DNA of 64,000 nt from Caenorhabditis remanei. Lineage: Eukaryota; Nematoda; Chromadorea; Rhabditida; Rhabditidae. How positions within the stretch are numbered: the first letter of the stretch is position 1; each line of letters starts with the position of its first letter. Positions 45,604 to 55,509 of the stretch are shown one piece after another. Below the pieces are notes generated by a model that was not told the origin of the DNA, did no database searches, and saw only the letters and a program-made list of their open reading frames with translations. The position numbers and the translations under genes were made by a program. The DNA is taken from the NCBI RefSeq assembly GCF_010183535.1, contig NC_071331.1, positions 9,176,001 through 9,240,000 on the forward strand, read 5' to 3'.

Positions 45604-48600
45604 TTAATGTACACCGATGACGTCATCATGGAACGCGGAATCTTCTCGTGCTGCTTTCCGACGGTCGACTTCGGAGTTCAGTCGAGGTTTGTCGATAATC
45701 TGGAAAATTAACAGTCGTCGATTTTTATTGGAATACTATCTGTGCATGCGACATATTAGATTTGTGGAATATTTGAAACTGACAATTTTTGAAATAAAGT
45801 TTTCCTAATAAACTTACATCTGTATGAACATCCGTCGAAAAGTCAGATCCACTGACATACGCTGAATCGAGGTTCCCAGAATCATGATTGATATCCTTAT
45901 GAACTATCAGTCTCTGGAGCTCCTCTATTCTGGCAGTAGGACTGATATCCTCCACAGAATCCACGTCATCTTCTTCTTCCACGTCTTCATCAGATTCTTG
46001 CTTCGGATCCTCTAGCAAAGCCAACTTCTCCGGTCTTTCTTCTGGCTCCACATCTACTGAAGCTGAATAAGGCTCCTCCTTCAATTCCAACGCCTCTGTC
46101 AGATTCTTCTTCTTCAATTTCTGCTCCAACTCATCCATTGGCATTGTATCCAACTGCTCGAACACTTCCTCATTCTCCACTCTCACTCTTAAACTTGGTG
46201 GCAACGGAATCAAATCCACTGGATCCTCCTCCTCAACAGGCACCTGATCCTCCACTCTATGATGAGTGTGTTCAAACCATTGGGGATCACTTTCGATATA
46301 ATGCGCTTTTCGAGACACAGCCGCTTGTAAACGGGCAAAAACTTGATTGAAACCGGCAAGTTGCTCTGCTCGTGCCGGTTGTCCGGTTAGAGAGCTGGCC
46401 AATGTCATAATATTCTCTGGGATCGAGTATTGAAGTAGACGTTTGACAGGGAACAAGACGTATTTTGGATTGGTGTAGTTGAAATGGCAGGAGATTATGC
46501 AGGGGTGTCTGAAATAGAGCCGCTTATTTTAACAAACAAAAAAATTCGTTCAGTGAAAATAAATATTATGAAACAGTACTCACTGCAATGCCAATTCACA
46601 CTGCGTATTGAACAGTCCATCGTTTCTTCCCCTTACTATTCTCTCCAACGCTGGCTCCCGCTTGTAACGGAAAACGGTACGGTAGTAGGCTCCAATAGAA
46701 TTGATGAGGATCACTTTGTCAGAACGGACGATGCTAGAATTGAGATATTCGAAACGGTTTTCATCGATATCGTCCTCGTCCCACGCGTCGAGCTGAAAAA
46801 ATAATTTCGGTGTGCTGAAGGCAAAGTAATGATGGATGCATAAACTAAATTGCGAAATGGAAAATTTGAAACAGTCAAAAATTTTCTGTTCCTTGGCATT
46901 AGTATCTTTATATCAAAACATTTTTTATAATCTCATGGTGCGTGCTCAAACTTACATGAACATTCAAATGGAACACATCCCTCAGCAACTCTGCAAACGC
47001 CAGGACCGCCGCTTCGTGTTGAGAAGAATCATGGCTGTAGAGGATCAACACTGACACGGATTCTGAAAAAAAAAGTCCGATTGAAATTCAGTAGCAAACA
47101 AAAAAACTTACGCTTTAAAATCAGTGGAATAGATCCGGAATGCGAAAACGCTGGGTTCTCATTCATAAGATGTACATTGGATGCTGCCTTCTTTGTCTTA
47201 TTAAACTTTCTATAGCATCGGACACCAAACAAAACCATTAACGCAAAAATCGATGCAATGATTATGGCAGCAGCGATAGCATACTGATGCCAATGCCATG
47301 TTCCTGCTACACTCTTCTCCTTCCCCGTCTTCTCATCACTAACTACAGTGTCGTTGGTGCCTGGTGGCGGTTTTTCGATTTCTGAAATAATTGAATAGAT
47401 CTTCGACCTATCTGACTCTGACTCACTCGACAACTTCACAGGTTTCCAATCAGCTGCCAGACAGCTGCAACCGTTTTCAGTCTCACACAGACATCGGCCA
47501 TCATGTGCAGTTTCAATGGGTATGACCGATGGGATCAGATTGGTGTCGAGTTCGATATCAGTGAAGTTGTACTCTCCAAATTGTACAGCTCGGCCATCGA
47601 TGATTTCAGTTTTCAGGTCGTCTTTGGAGATCACGGCGGATTGGAGCATAACGATTCCAGAGCTGTCGAGGAGGCGGACCTGAAAACATGTTATAGTTGC
47701 GGTTTCAGATTGAAGATTTGATCGGTTAATTTTTCAGTTGTTCAGTGGTTCTGTAGCAGCACCGTGCAGTAAGATGTATAATTTTAACCGAAAATTACCA
47801 ACTTTGAGAGGGTGTTATGGACTGTCTCACAAAGTAAATTATCAATAAACCATACAGAAAAAAAGCGGAGCTTCATTTTTGTAGTTGAACACGTTTTTGT
47901 ACGGACACTTCCTAGAAAGTTACATATCGACAAAGTGATGTCTTCATCTAATCGTCACATTTCCGTGCAAATTAGAGTGTTGCCTTAAAATGACCATAAC
48001 TCTCTAAGGAGGGTCCGTACAAAAAAGTTATCAACTACAAAAATGAAACTCTATTTTTGTTATTTATGGTTTATTAATAATTTACTTTGTGAGACAATCA
48101 GTGATACCGTATCACCGTCTCAAAGTTGGCCATTCTCAACTGAAAATGACCAAATACATAGTATTTCATACTGGACGGTTCTGTATTTCAGAATTGCCCC
48201 ACCCTTGCTCTATCCTTTCCCAACTTCTCCTTCCCTCACGCTCCCTACCTCATATTCCTCAAAACAATATTGTGGCGGAGCTGCCAAGAACTCGATTTGA
48301 ATCATTCGAATCGCACTGAACAAGAAAATCTTCCGATAACTTGCCGCCCATTTTGATGCTTGCGGATTTGCTGCAAAAAAGAGATAAATTTATAGCTTAT
48401 TCGATCTCTGATCTTACATTTTCCCGAGCAAATCTCTTCGTGTGTTTTCACAAGTTTCGTGGGTGCCTCATCTGGATCATCTGGCATTTGACTGGTAGCC
48501 GACACTTTTGGAGATCGTTTCCGGGATATTGGAAGACTGACAATGGTGACGGAGTAGGCGTGGCCGAACTCGAATAACGTGTTGGAAGAGAATCGGTAGC

Positions 48601-49547
48601 GTGGCTGAAAAGGTTTGCTGTTACAAAACCTGCATAACATTTTTGAGATAGCAAACTGGCGGATAACCATTCGATAATGATTCGCGGTACGGACGAGAAT
48701 GGATTTTTTCGCCGAGATCTACATTTTTTTTACTCGCCGAGATCTACATTTTGGTATACTTTTCAGCTCATAATATTGCATTTTAAGCGAGTTACGCACC
48801 AACCCGGTTTGCAACTATGTTTTGCACTAATTCTCCAAATTTCAAATTCCAAATTAACACTAGAGCGCACTTTCTCCCAACTCACCGCCACATTATCCTC
48901 ATCTTTATGCGGCTGCTGTGTCACATTGAACACAAAACACGTATTCCTGCCATCAGGTCCGTTGACGATCAACTTGAATGCTTTCAAATTACTCGACGAA
49001 TCTAATTGAGGTATTTGCCATGACACGTCGACGTGCAGTCGATGTTTCCTCTTGTCAATTCGGTTTGCACCCATCACTTTTGTCGTCGGCGCGATTCTGA
49101 CGTCATGCGCTCGCGGTGGCTCTTGTCCCTGTTCCACGTACTTGAAAACGTTGTCAGAGCAACCCACTGAAAATAGTATTGGACTTTTTGTTGTTGTGAG
49201 TACGCCTTACCTATGTTGACTGAACATGATATATCCTTATTCAGGGGCTCCGAGCAATCTGTGACATACAGCGGGTCTTCTGAAGGCGTCACGTCTTCCA
49301 CATCGTCCGCTTCCTCATCTTTCTTCTCCGCCTTCTGCACCTTCACCACCTTCTTCGCATTTCCCTGCTTTGTCACCGGTCGCGGCGCCCGTGTCGGTGT
49401 TTCTTCAGACGCCAGAACCAACAAATCTGCGGTGACGTCATCCGGAGAAGTCGTCAGTGAAGACGTCGAATTGTACGGCTCGGTGCGTACCGCTTGTGGG
49501 CCAGCCAAGCAGAACAAAAAGAGCCAGAAAATGGGCGAGTGAAACAT
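45604..49547 (-). CDS. IL-17 receptor-like SEFIR transmembrane receptor (ILCR type)
   Basis: Ten exons (49211-49547, 48886-49166, 48418-48604, 48249-48370, 47427-47679, 47112-47381, 46956-47062, 46584-46792, 45818-46508, 45604-45699) join in phase with canonical sites into 850 residues. Residues 1-20 are a signal peptide (MFHSPIFWLFLFCLAGPQA). A low-complexity acidic/basic stretch and a cysteine-containing extracellular region follow; residues about 427-447 are a membrane segment (YAIAAAIIIASIFALMVLFG). From about residue 485 comes a SEFIR domain: VSVLILYSHDSSQHEAAVLA, then LDAWDEDDIDENRF, SDKVILINSIGA. The long tail is acidic and ends DDVIGVH. SEFIR receptors bind IL-17 family cytokines and recruit adaptors such as ACTL/Act1; nematodes have ILCR-1 and ILCR-2, and I cannot tell which this is. 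The 47382-47426 intron is 45 bp without a stop, so it could be retained. Intron 4 carries a small inverted-repeat element. Two partial copies lie upstream in the window. Confidence 0.9.
46511..46576 (-). ncRNA. Candidate 21U-RNA locus in a receptor intron
   Basis: Octamer 46569-46576, start motif TGTT, 5' T at 46531 (spacing 38), 21-mer 46511-46531. It fits entirely within the 75 bp intron 46509-46583, same strand as the host gene. Confidence 0.6.
46808..46874 (-). ncRNA. Candidate 21U-RNA locus in a receptor intron
   Basis: Octamer 46867-46874, start motif CATT, 5' T at 46828 (spacing 39), 21-mer 46808-46828. It lies within the 163 bp intron 46793-46955, same strand as the host gene. Confidence 0.62.
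47796..48131. mobile_element. Small inverted-repeat element in receptor intron 4
   Basis: Inverted ends around CCAACTTTGAGA and TCTCAAAGTTGG and inner halves AAAGTAAATTAT against ATAATTTACTTT form an element of about 336 bp inside the 569 bp intron. No target-site duplication could be assigned. MITE-like, class unknown. Confidence 0.6.
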
Positions 49548-49838
49548 GTTATGAAGTGGAGGGCATAGTTTTTTGGAGGTGGTTGAATGAGTGGGGAGAA
49601 GATGAAGACGTCGTTTTTGGTGAAGCAGGTTAATTGTGATTTCTGGAAGAAAAAGGAGATAATGGGTTTTGGTTTTAGGAGAATTGAGAATACATACGAT
49701 TTCGATAAAAAAGAAAAATGAAACGATTCAAGAGTCTTGACGAAAACCATAAAAATGTGAGGAAAAAGCAAAGGGTGTTTGTAAAACGTGAGAATTTCTA
49801 TATACGATTTTCTAGTCACATGACAACTTTTTTTTGGT

Positions 49839-49905
49839 TGTGAATGGTGGGGAAAATCATTGAGAGATTTGAAACTGACAAGCGTGTATGGAGCAGTTGA
49901 AACAG
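49839..49905 (-). ncRNA. Candidate 21U-RNA locus
   Basis: Octamer 49898-49905, start motif CAAT, 5' T at 49859 (spacing 39), 21-mer 49839-49859; about 290 bp upstream of the receptor start codon. Confidence 0.64.
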
Positions 49906-50342
49906 AAAAAAAATGGAAGATGTTTCAGGAAAGTTTCGAATTTTACACTTTTAAAAAATGAGCTGGTAGAAGTCCAATATCTGGAAATATATATCACTTA
50001 AAATATAACTGCTAATTATAATTGTGTTAAGGTCGATTTTTTTGGAACATGAGGTACACACCTAGATCTTCATTTTTGTGTAGTGGACAACTTTTCAACC
50101 CACAGAGCTATGATTATCTTGAGTGCGGTTGTACAAAATATATAGCAACTACAAAAATAGTAATCTAAGTCGTCGAGCATCATGTGAACTGTTGGCCACT
50201 GGGATCAAATTCTTAGTCAATCAAAGCTGATAAATTCTATACGAAATAGGCAAAGTAAAAACTTTGTAAAATATATTTATCAGAGTCTCAATTATTTGAA
50301 TATCCGAATCAAAGTCACATAAAATTATAAAAATGAATGCAG

Positions 50343-50408
50343 ATGAACCATTCCAAATTCGTACTAAATGAATCTGATTACAAATCTGAAATCGGTTTCA
50401 TGAAACAG
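50343..50408 (-). ncRNA. Candidate 21U-RNA locus
   Basis: Octamer 50401-50408, start motif TAGT, 5' T at 50363 (spacing 38), 21-mer 50343-50363. First copy of the local tandem repeat. Confidence 0.64.
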
Positions 50409-50607
50409 TTATTAGATATTCACGAACAGTGATTTTCACTGTGATCGCGGTTTTTTTTGAAGTATTTTTTTAAAGCAAAAATTTTGTAAAATGTGTATAA
50501 CAGAGTCTCAAAAGTTAGAAACTTCGAATCAAAGCCACCTTAAATTATAAAAATGAAAGCAAACTCCTGTTAAATGAATCTGATTAAGAAATCAGATATC
50601 GGTTTCA

Positions 50608-50615
50608 TGAAACAG
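50608..50615 (-). promoter_or_regulatory. 21U-RNA upstream motif in repeat copy 2
   Basis: Exact octamer in the second tandem copy. The best YRNT (CATT) would put the T at 35 nt; the TAGT of copy 1 has become TAAC, so the start site seems lost. Confidence 0.42.
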
Positions 50616-50992
50616 ATATTAAATATTCATAAACAGTGATTTCGATTATGCGAATAATTTGGTTAATAATTCAAAAACTGACTGAATGAAGGTAAACCTA
50701 CAAATTAATCTTTTTCATTAAACGATAAAGTTTTTAAAACTTTTTAAATAAGTCCAAATAAACTAGTAAATTCAGATTTATGACTCTACCAACCACATAC
50801 TAGCAAGAGAAGCACTGAAAAAAGAAAAGTTCTCGATGTTTAGCTAGAGTGTATGTTTGGTCTTCTGCACCCTTTACATGTTCAGGAAAACTAACGAAGT
50901 GTGATGACGAGTTCTTTGAGGAGCAGAGAATGAGAGAGGGGATGGGATAGAGAAGAGAGGATGGATGATGCTAGAAATATTTTCCGATGTTA

Positions 50993-51059
50993 TTGACTGG
51001 TGTTATCAATACAATGTTGATGTTGAAGATGAAAGACAGTAATCAGTTTAATGAAACAG
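50993..51059 (-). ncRNA. Candidate 21U-RNA locus
   Basis: Octamer 51052-51059, start motif CATT, 5' T at 51013 (spacing 39), 21-mer 50993-51013. Confidence 0.64.
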
Positions 51060-51820
51060 ATAAAAATGACCATCGATGCTCAAAATTATATTCAATTTCT
51101 GATTTACCTTCTCCCAGAAATCTTTAAAGTTTTTCGAAAAACTAATCTCATCAGAGAAAATATATTTCCTCAAAATAGCCCGTCATACACAAAAAAACCT
51201 TAGAAAATCCCCCTGACCAAACCAAAAACAAGACGTGTGTCTGACTGACGGCATGGGAAACTACCATGAACAATTTTAATGAAGACGTGAGACATGAGGT
51301 TTATGCTCATTTCATACACGCCTCTCTCATTAAATTTCCAGAAAAAATGAGGTCTCTGACACCGAAAACATGACATAAGGAAGTGGTTTTTTTTGAGAAG
51401 CTTTTTGAGGGAAGTGCGCTCTATTGATAATTTCCAATCGAATAGGTGAAGGGGATCAAATGTTCATTTTAAAATTGCAAGAGAATTTACTATCACATTG
51501 ATCCCTCCCTCTTTTCTGCTGCTAGTGTATCCAATAGTGCAAAACAAAAATTCCGAGCGACAACAACGACGACAAAAAAATGTGAGAATTGAATTCATGT
51601 ATGATGAAAAAGGTCTACGAATGAGAAATACATCTCAAGAAAACGAAGGAGGGGAAGAAAAGAGGATTAGCGGGTTCATTCAGAGATCATGCAAATTCGA
51701 ATTCACGTATGGATGGAGTTGGTTCCGGGGGCTCTCTGAGCCGATGAATGCAATGCTCATTCAAATTAAAAGTTCAGACAAACATCACAGGTGGAAACTA
51801 GGTGGGAAGTTGGTGGGATG

Positions 51821-51887
51821 CTGTTTCATGGAAGTCAGGAAGTGAGAAATTTTTTTTCGCTGTTAGTTTGACGGTATTTTCGAGCTG
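51821..51887 (+). ncRNA. Candidate 21U-RNA locus
   Basis: Octamer 51821-51828, start motif TAGT, 5' T at 51867 (spacing 39), 21-mer 51867-51887. Confidence 0.62.
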
Positions 51888-52512
51888 GGTTGCAATTTCT
51901 GAAAGATGAAGATTTAGGAAAAAAACGAGATGTCGAGCGCATTTCTTAAAACTGATCATGTTTCAGCGAATATATGAAACTGAAACTTTGGGTATCCAAC
52001 AATGAATCTAAATTAAGAAGTACATCTCTTTGATAAAATAAACATGGTTCTCCTTAAGATGAAGCGACCTCAATAAAGTTGATAATGTGAAGTTTAGTTA
52101 GTGAAAAAACATATGAAATGAGACGATATGATTTTCATAAGAAATTAATGGATCTATGGTGTAAGCTAGCGGTTTAGACCTCACTTGTCCAAGGAATTGT
52201 TTTACTGTTTCTAAAAAACACTAAATTTCGAAGAGGGATGTATGGATCTGTATTGAAGGAGTGAGAAATGTAATGAATTTCAAAGTATTAGACGTGACTG
52301 TTTTCCCTGTGTTCTAAATCAGAAAAAATAATTTTCACTTCCCTAGTGTTGAGGAACAAATCATTTTAAAAATAGAGATGTTTACTTATATTCTATATGT
52401 ATTTCTTAAAATCTCGGTATAAACTGGAGGATCAATGCAAAACAAACTTGAACATTTGTCGTACAGGTATACGGTTTTCGAAACAGTAAATCACTACCCT
52501 GATACCAAATTT

Positions 52513-52579
52513 AGAGCAATGAAATTAGAACTAACAAAATCCAAAACGGAGAAGCCCAAATATGGCAAACTTGAAACAG
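52513..52579 (-). ncRNA. Candidate 21U-RNA locus (array unit 1)
   Basis: Octamer 52572-52579, start motif TGTT, 5' T at 52533 (spacing 39), 21-mer 52513-52533. The divergent partner motif near 52630 has decayed to CTGTCTGA. Confidence 0.68.
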
Positions 52580-52798
52580 ATTTTCTCGAGAATTTCTGTA
52601 TTTTTTCAGGAAACGTAAATTGAGTGAACCTGTCTGAGTAGTCTAAGAAAACCAGACCAGTTTTCAAAGTTTTGATTTACACGAGTCATTAATAATAATG
52701 CAAATAGGACAAAAACAGAGCGAGGGGCTTCACGTTACTATCTTTTAAAAATGTATCGGAAATTTGAGGTCCTTGAAACACTAAAGTTTAAGATGCCC

Positions 52799-52865
52799 GG
52801 AACAGCTAACCGTAATTCAACAAAATCGTGGACAGAAACACCCCAATATGTAAAGTGTGAAACAG
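52799..52865 (-). ncRNA. Candidate 21U-RNA locus
   Basis: Octamer 52858-52865, start motif TGTT, 5' T at 52819 (spacing 39), 21-mer 52799-52819. Relative of the locus at 55024. Confidence 0.66.
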
Positions 52866-53133
52866 AACTTGTCGACTTTTTCTCAGCCGTTTTGAAAGTT
52901 TTTTGAAAGAAGTTATCGTGTTTCCAATGCAGAATAGAAACCAAAACAGAATGGAAAACTCGCGATACTGTTTCTCGGTGTCCTATCCCCAAAACATTTC
53001 TTTCTTCATTTTTAACTTTCTTCCCAGCTTCAATAAAGGTCATCTAAAGAGTAGTACTCACAAATCAAAACTACAAATAAAACTTACACGAAACTGTAAA
53101 ATATTATTTATTTATTTTTTAAAAAGTTTTTTC

Positions 53134-53737
53134 CAGACTTGCCAAAAATCGGGCCCGCCCGGGCCGAGCCGAAATTTGTCTTGGCCCGACCCGCCCCGGT
53201 CGGTCCGGATTCAAAAATGGGTACCCATTTTTACCAATTTTTTTTTGAAATTTTTTGAAAATAAGAGTAAAAATGCTTAAATTATCATATTAGCCGAGCA
53301 AATTCGTTACAACTGCGCCCCGCCGCAAACGAGAGAGTATCGGCGAGAGACACAGATTTTTATCTCGCGCCAGCAATTATTTTCACAGTTTTTGACCTAT
53401 TTTCACTATTTTCGAAAGTTTTTATGTAATTTGTTCTTAAAAACAGCGAAAATAGGTCAAAAATGGTAAAAATATTTCTTCGCGCGAGAAAAATTCTGCG
53501 TCTCTCACCGATACTCTCTCGTTTGCGACGGGGCGCAGTTGTAAGAGGGGGTGGGCCGCTAATATATATTCACATTTTGATTCAATTTTAAATGTTTGTT
53601 CGAAAACTATACTTTTTTCAAAAAAGTTCAAAAAATTTCAAACATTTCCAAAAAAGTTCAAAAACACAAAATGTTTCAAAACGGGCCGGGCCGAGATTTT
53701 TCTTGAATTTGTCCCGGCCCGGCCCGTGACAAGTCTG
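53134..53737. mobile_element. CG-rich hAT-like MITE with nested insertion
   Basis: Ends CAGACTTG and CAAGTCTG, with near-matching 8 bp flanks GTTTTTTC (53126-53133) and GTTTTTTT (53738-53745). GGGCC-rich sub-ends surround an A/T-rich core resembling that of 3129-3435. A 273 bp TA-flanked element sits in its centre. Confidence 0.82.
53290..53562. mobile_element. TA-flanked palindromic element nested in a MITE
   Basis: TTAGCCGAGC and GGGCCGCTAA ends with TA on both sides (53288-53289 and 53563-53564). Inverted arms share CTGCGCCCC, AAACGAGAGAGTATCGG and their inverses. The related MITE at 3129-3435 has the uninterrupted core near 3280-3300, so this insertion is younger than the host MITE. Confidence 0.8.
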
Positions 53738-53950
53738 GTTTTTTTCAAAACTGGAACAAAATTTCCACAACGGCACATTAATTTTCATAAACCAAGCATA
53801 AGAAATTCTCACTAAATTTTGATTAAGATAAATAAAATAAGAGTATTAGGCGAAACGAACTAAAATATTTGTCGTGCAGATATACAGTTTTCGAAACAGT
53901 GAAGCACTAATCTTATACCGAATTGAAAACAACGTCATTAGTATTTTTTT

Positions 53951-54017
53951 AATGTGGTTATTGAAGTATTAACAAAATTCAAAACGGGCACGCCCAAATA
54001 CGGCAATCATGAAACAG
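53951..54017 (-). ncRNA. Candidate 21U-RNA locus (array unit 2)
   Basis: Octamer 54010-54017, start motif TGTT, 5' T at 53971 (spacing 39), 21-mer 53951-53971. Divergent from the octamer at 54075. Confidence 0.68.
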
Positions 54018-54074
54018 CTAACATTTGCATTTGAGCGTTTCTGGATTTTTCTGGGAAACAGAAATGGAGTGAAC

Positions 54075-54082
54075 CTGTTTCA
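54075..54082 (+). promoter_or_regulatory. 21U-RNA motif separated from its RNA by a transposon
   Basis: Exact octamer followed after 6 bases by the TAA target of the Harbinger-like element 54092-54820. With the element removed, a TGAT start motif would lie 39 nt from the octamer, as in sister loci 55443 and 56280. That start motif now lies beyond 54823. Confidence 0.75.
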
Positions 54083-54278
54083 GTAGTCTAACTAGGGAAG
54101 GCCTCCAGGTGACCGTGGAGTTATGGGTCGAGACCTATATCGTTGGAAAGCTCAGAAGACGCTGATTCCAAATATATATTCAGTTTTTGCCCTCGAGGCC
54201 TGGTATTCGAGAAAAACGAGGTCAACGTTTGGACCCCTGACAAGTCATTACCTTACCGACGTGTTAAAAATATCGGCA

Positions 54279-54343
54279 GCGTGGCGCAGGTGGTAGTGAG
54301 GCGGTGTGGCATGAGGAAGGGTGTGGTTCGGTCTCGGCCACGC
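54279..54343 (+). repeat. tRNA-like sequence in transposon arm
   Basis: The ends GCGTGGC and GCCACGC form a perfect 7 bp acceptor-like stem. TGGCGCAGGTGG resembles a polymerase III A box and GGTTCGGTCTC a B box; a T-run follows. The T-arm does not fold properly and the length is short, so it is at best a tRNA-derived relic, repeated inverted in the other arm. Confidence 0.4.
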
Positions 54344-54508
54344 GAATTTTTTTTGCATTTTTTGTAAAGAAAAATTTTCCGAGTACTTTATCACTTTTTG
54401 ACCATCAAATGATGGACACATTTCTGAAAATTTTTAAAAAAATAAAAATTTTTAAAGTAGTTATTTTTACTTGAAAATCAATAAAACATCATCCAAATCT
54501 TGAAAAAG

Positions 54509-54516
54509 TGAAACAG
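54509..54516 (-). promoter_or_regulatory. 21U-RNA-like octamer inside a transposon
   Basis: Exact octamer in the centre of the 54092-54820 element; no YRNT at usual spacing. May be a chance match. Confidence 0.3.
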
Positions 54517-54922
54517 ACCTTGTCAGAGAATCTTAAAAGTTCTTTACAAAAAATGCAAAAAAAATTCGCGTGGCCGAGACCGAACCCACACCCTTCCTCA
54601 TGCCACACCGCCTCACTACCACCTGCGCCACGCTGCCGATATTTTTAACACGTCGGTAAGGTAATGACTTGTCAGGGGTCCAAAATTTGACCTCGTTTTT
54701 CTCGAATACCAGGCCTCGAGGGCAAAAACTGAATATATATTTGGAATCAGCGTCTTCTGAGCTTTCCAACGATATAGGTCTCGACCCATAACTCCACGGT
54801 CACCTGGAGGCCTTCCCTAGTAAGAAAAGTATAACATTTCTCAAAGTTTTGATTTACATTATCCAATGAACATGCAAAGTTAATGTGATACCAAAGGAAT
54901 TACCAAAAAATGCATATAGGTG

Positions 54923-54989
54923 AATCGTCATAGCTACACCGTACTATATTTTTTTAAAATTTACCGGAAATTTGAAGTCTTTGAAACAG
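54923..54989 (-). ncRNA. Candidate 21U-RNA locus
   Basis: Octamer 54982-54989, start motif TAGT, 5' T at 54943 (spacing 39), 21-mer 54923-54943. Sister of 56450 with identical spacing and start motif. Confidence 0.68.
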
Positions 54990-55031
54990 ATATGTTCAAG
55001 AAATATTTCAACAAAATAATCGGTGAAACAG
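54965..55031 (-). ncRNA. Candidate 21U-RNA locus, overlapping its neighbour
   Basis: Octamer 55024-55031, start motif TGTT, 5' T at 54985 (spacing 39). The predicted 21-mer 54965-54985 runs into the octamer of the next locus (54982-54989). Confidence 0.55.
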
Positions 55032-55201
55032 AACTTTTCGACTTTTTCTCAGTCGTTATGAAAGATTTTTGAAAGAAGTTATCGTGTTTCCAATGCAGAA
55101 TAGAAAACTCGCGATAGGCTCTAAATAAAACTTGAACGAAACGGTAAACTCTTCTTTTTTTCCAAAACTAGAACGAAATTTTCATATCCGTGCATAAATT
55201 T

Positions 55202-55267
55202 TTTATAAACAGAACACTTGGAACAAATTTGAGCATTTTTCGGACAGGTATACAGTTTTTGAAACAG
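55202..55267 (-). ncRNA. Candidate 21U-RNA locus (array unit 3)
   Basis: Octamer 55260-55267, start motif TGTT, 5' T at 55222 (spacing 38), 21-mer 55202-55222. The matching sites of units 1 and 2 (about 52483 and 53893) read CGAAACAG. Confidence 0.63.
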
Positions 55268-55317
55268 TGAAGCACTAACCCGATTCCAAATAGAGAACAA
55301 CGCCATCAGTATTTTTT

Positions 55318-55385
55318 TAAACGCTTATTCACGTATTAACAAAATCCACACCGGGGGACAGCCAAATACGGCAAAAATGAAACAG
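55318..55385 (-). ncRNA. Candidate 21U-RNA locus (array unit 3)
   Basis: Octamer 55378-55385, start motif TGTT, 5' T at 55338 (spacing 40), 21-mer 55318-55338. Divergent partner at 55443. Confidence 0.68.
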
Positions 55386-55442
55386 ATAACATTCAAATTT
55401 GCGCATTTCTGGATTTTTCCGAGAAACGGAAATGGAGTGAAT

Positions 55443-55509
55443 CTGTTTCAGTAGTCTAAGAAAAGTATGACAGTGTTTAAAGTTTTGATTAAAATGAGCC
55501 ATTAATAGC
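55443..55509 (+). ncRNA. Candidate 21U-RNA locus (array unit 3)
   Basis: Octamer 55443-55450, start motif TGAT, 5' T at 55489 (spacing 39), 21-mer 55489-55509. Intact sister of the transposon-split locus at 54075. Confidence 0.7.

Larger units (their letters stand above)
29990..49600. repeat. Tandem duplication unit III
   Basis: Third copy of the segment. It holds the only complete IL-17-receptor-like gene and the only EMI copy with an intact frame. It is expanded by insertions at 30643, 32873, 36482, 38109 and 39424 and by the inverted duplication at 39966-45486. Limits are approximate. Confidence 0.78.
49548..52430. other. 5' flank of the receptor gene, repeat-rich, no supported gene
   Basis: Presumed promoter side of the receptor gene on the - strand. 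A two-copy tandem repeat lies at about 50270-50650 (shared CAGAGTCTCAA and GGTTTCATGAAACAG). The longest ORF (51498-51845, +) has no recognisable domain, is skewed in composition and lacks splice or conservation support. Six exact 21U octamers are listed separately. Confidence 0.5.
54092..54820. mobile_element. PIF/Harbinger-like palindromic element with tRNA-like arms, 729 bp
   Basis: Perfect inverted ends CTAGGGAAGGCCTCCAGGTG with TAA on both sides (54089-54091 and 54821-54823). Sister array units show the empty site GTAGTCTAAGAAAAGTAT near 55451. Each arm carries a 65 bp tRNA-like stretch (54279-54343 + and about 54568-54633 -). The 21U octamer at 54509 lies in the unpaired centre. Confidence 0.9.

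Noticed and set aside
51498..51845. 115-codon ORF upstream of the receptor gene
   Set aside because: No recognisable domain, no splice or conservation support and skewed composition; a long ORF can arise by chance in such DNA.
54509..54516. Treating the octamer inside the Harbinger-like element as a full piRNA gene
   Set aside because: No start motif at usual spacing and it lies in the unpaired core of a transposon; kept only as a low-confidence motif.
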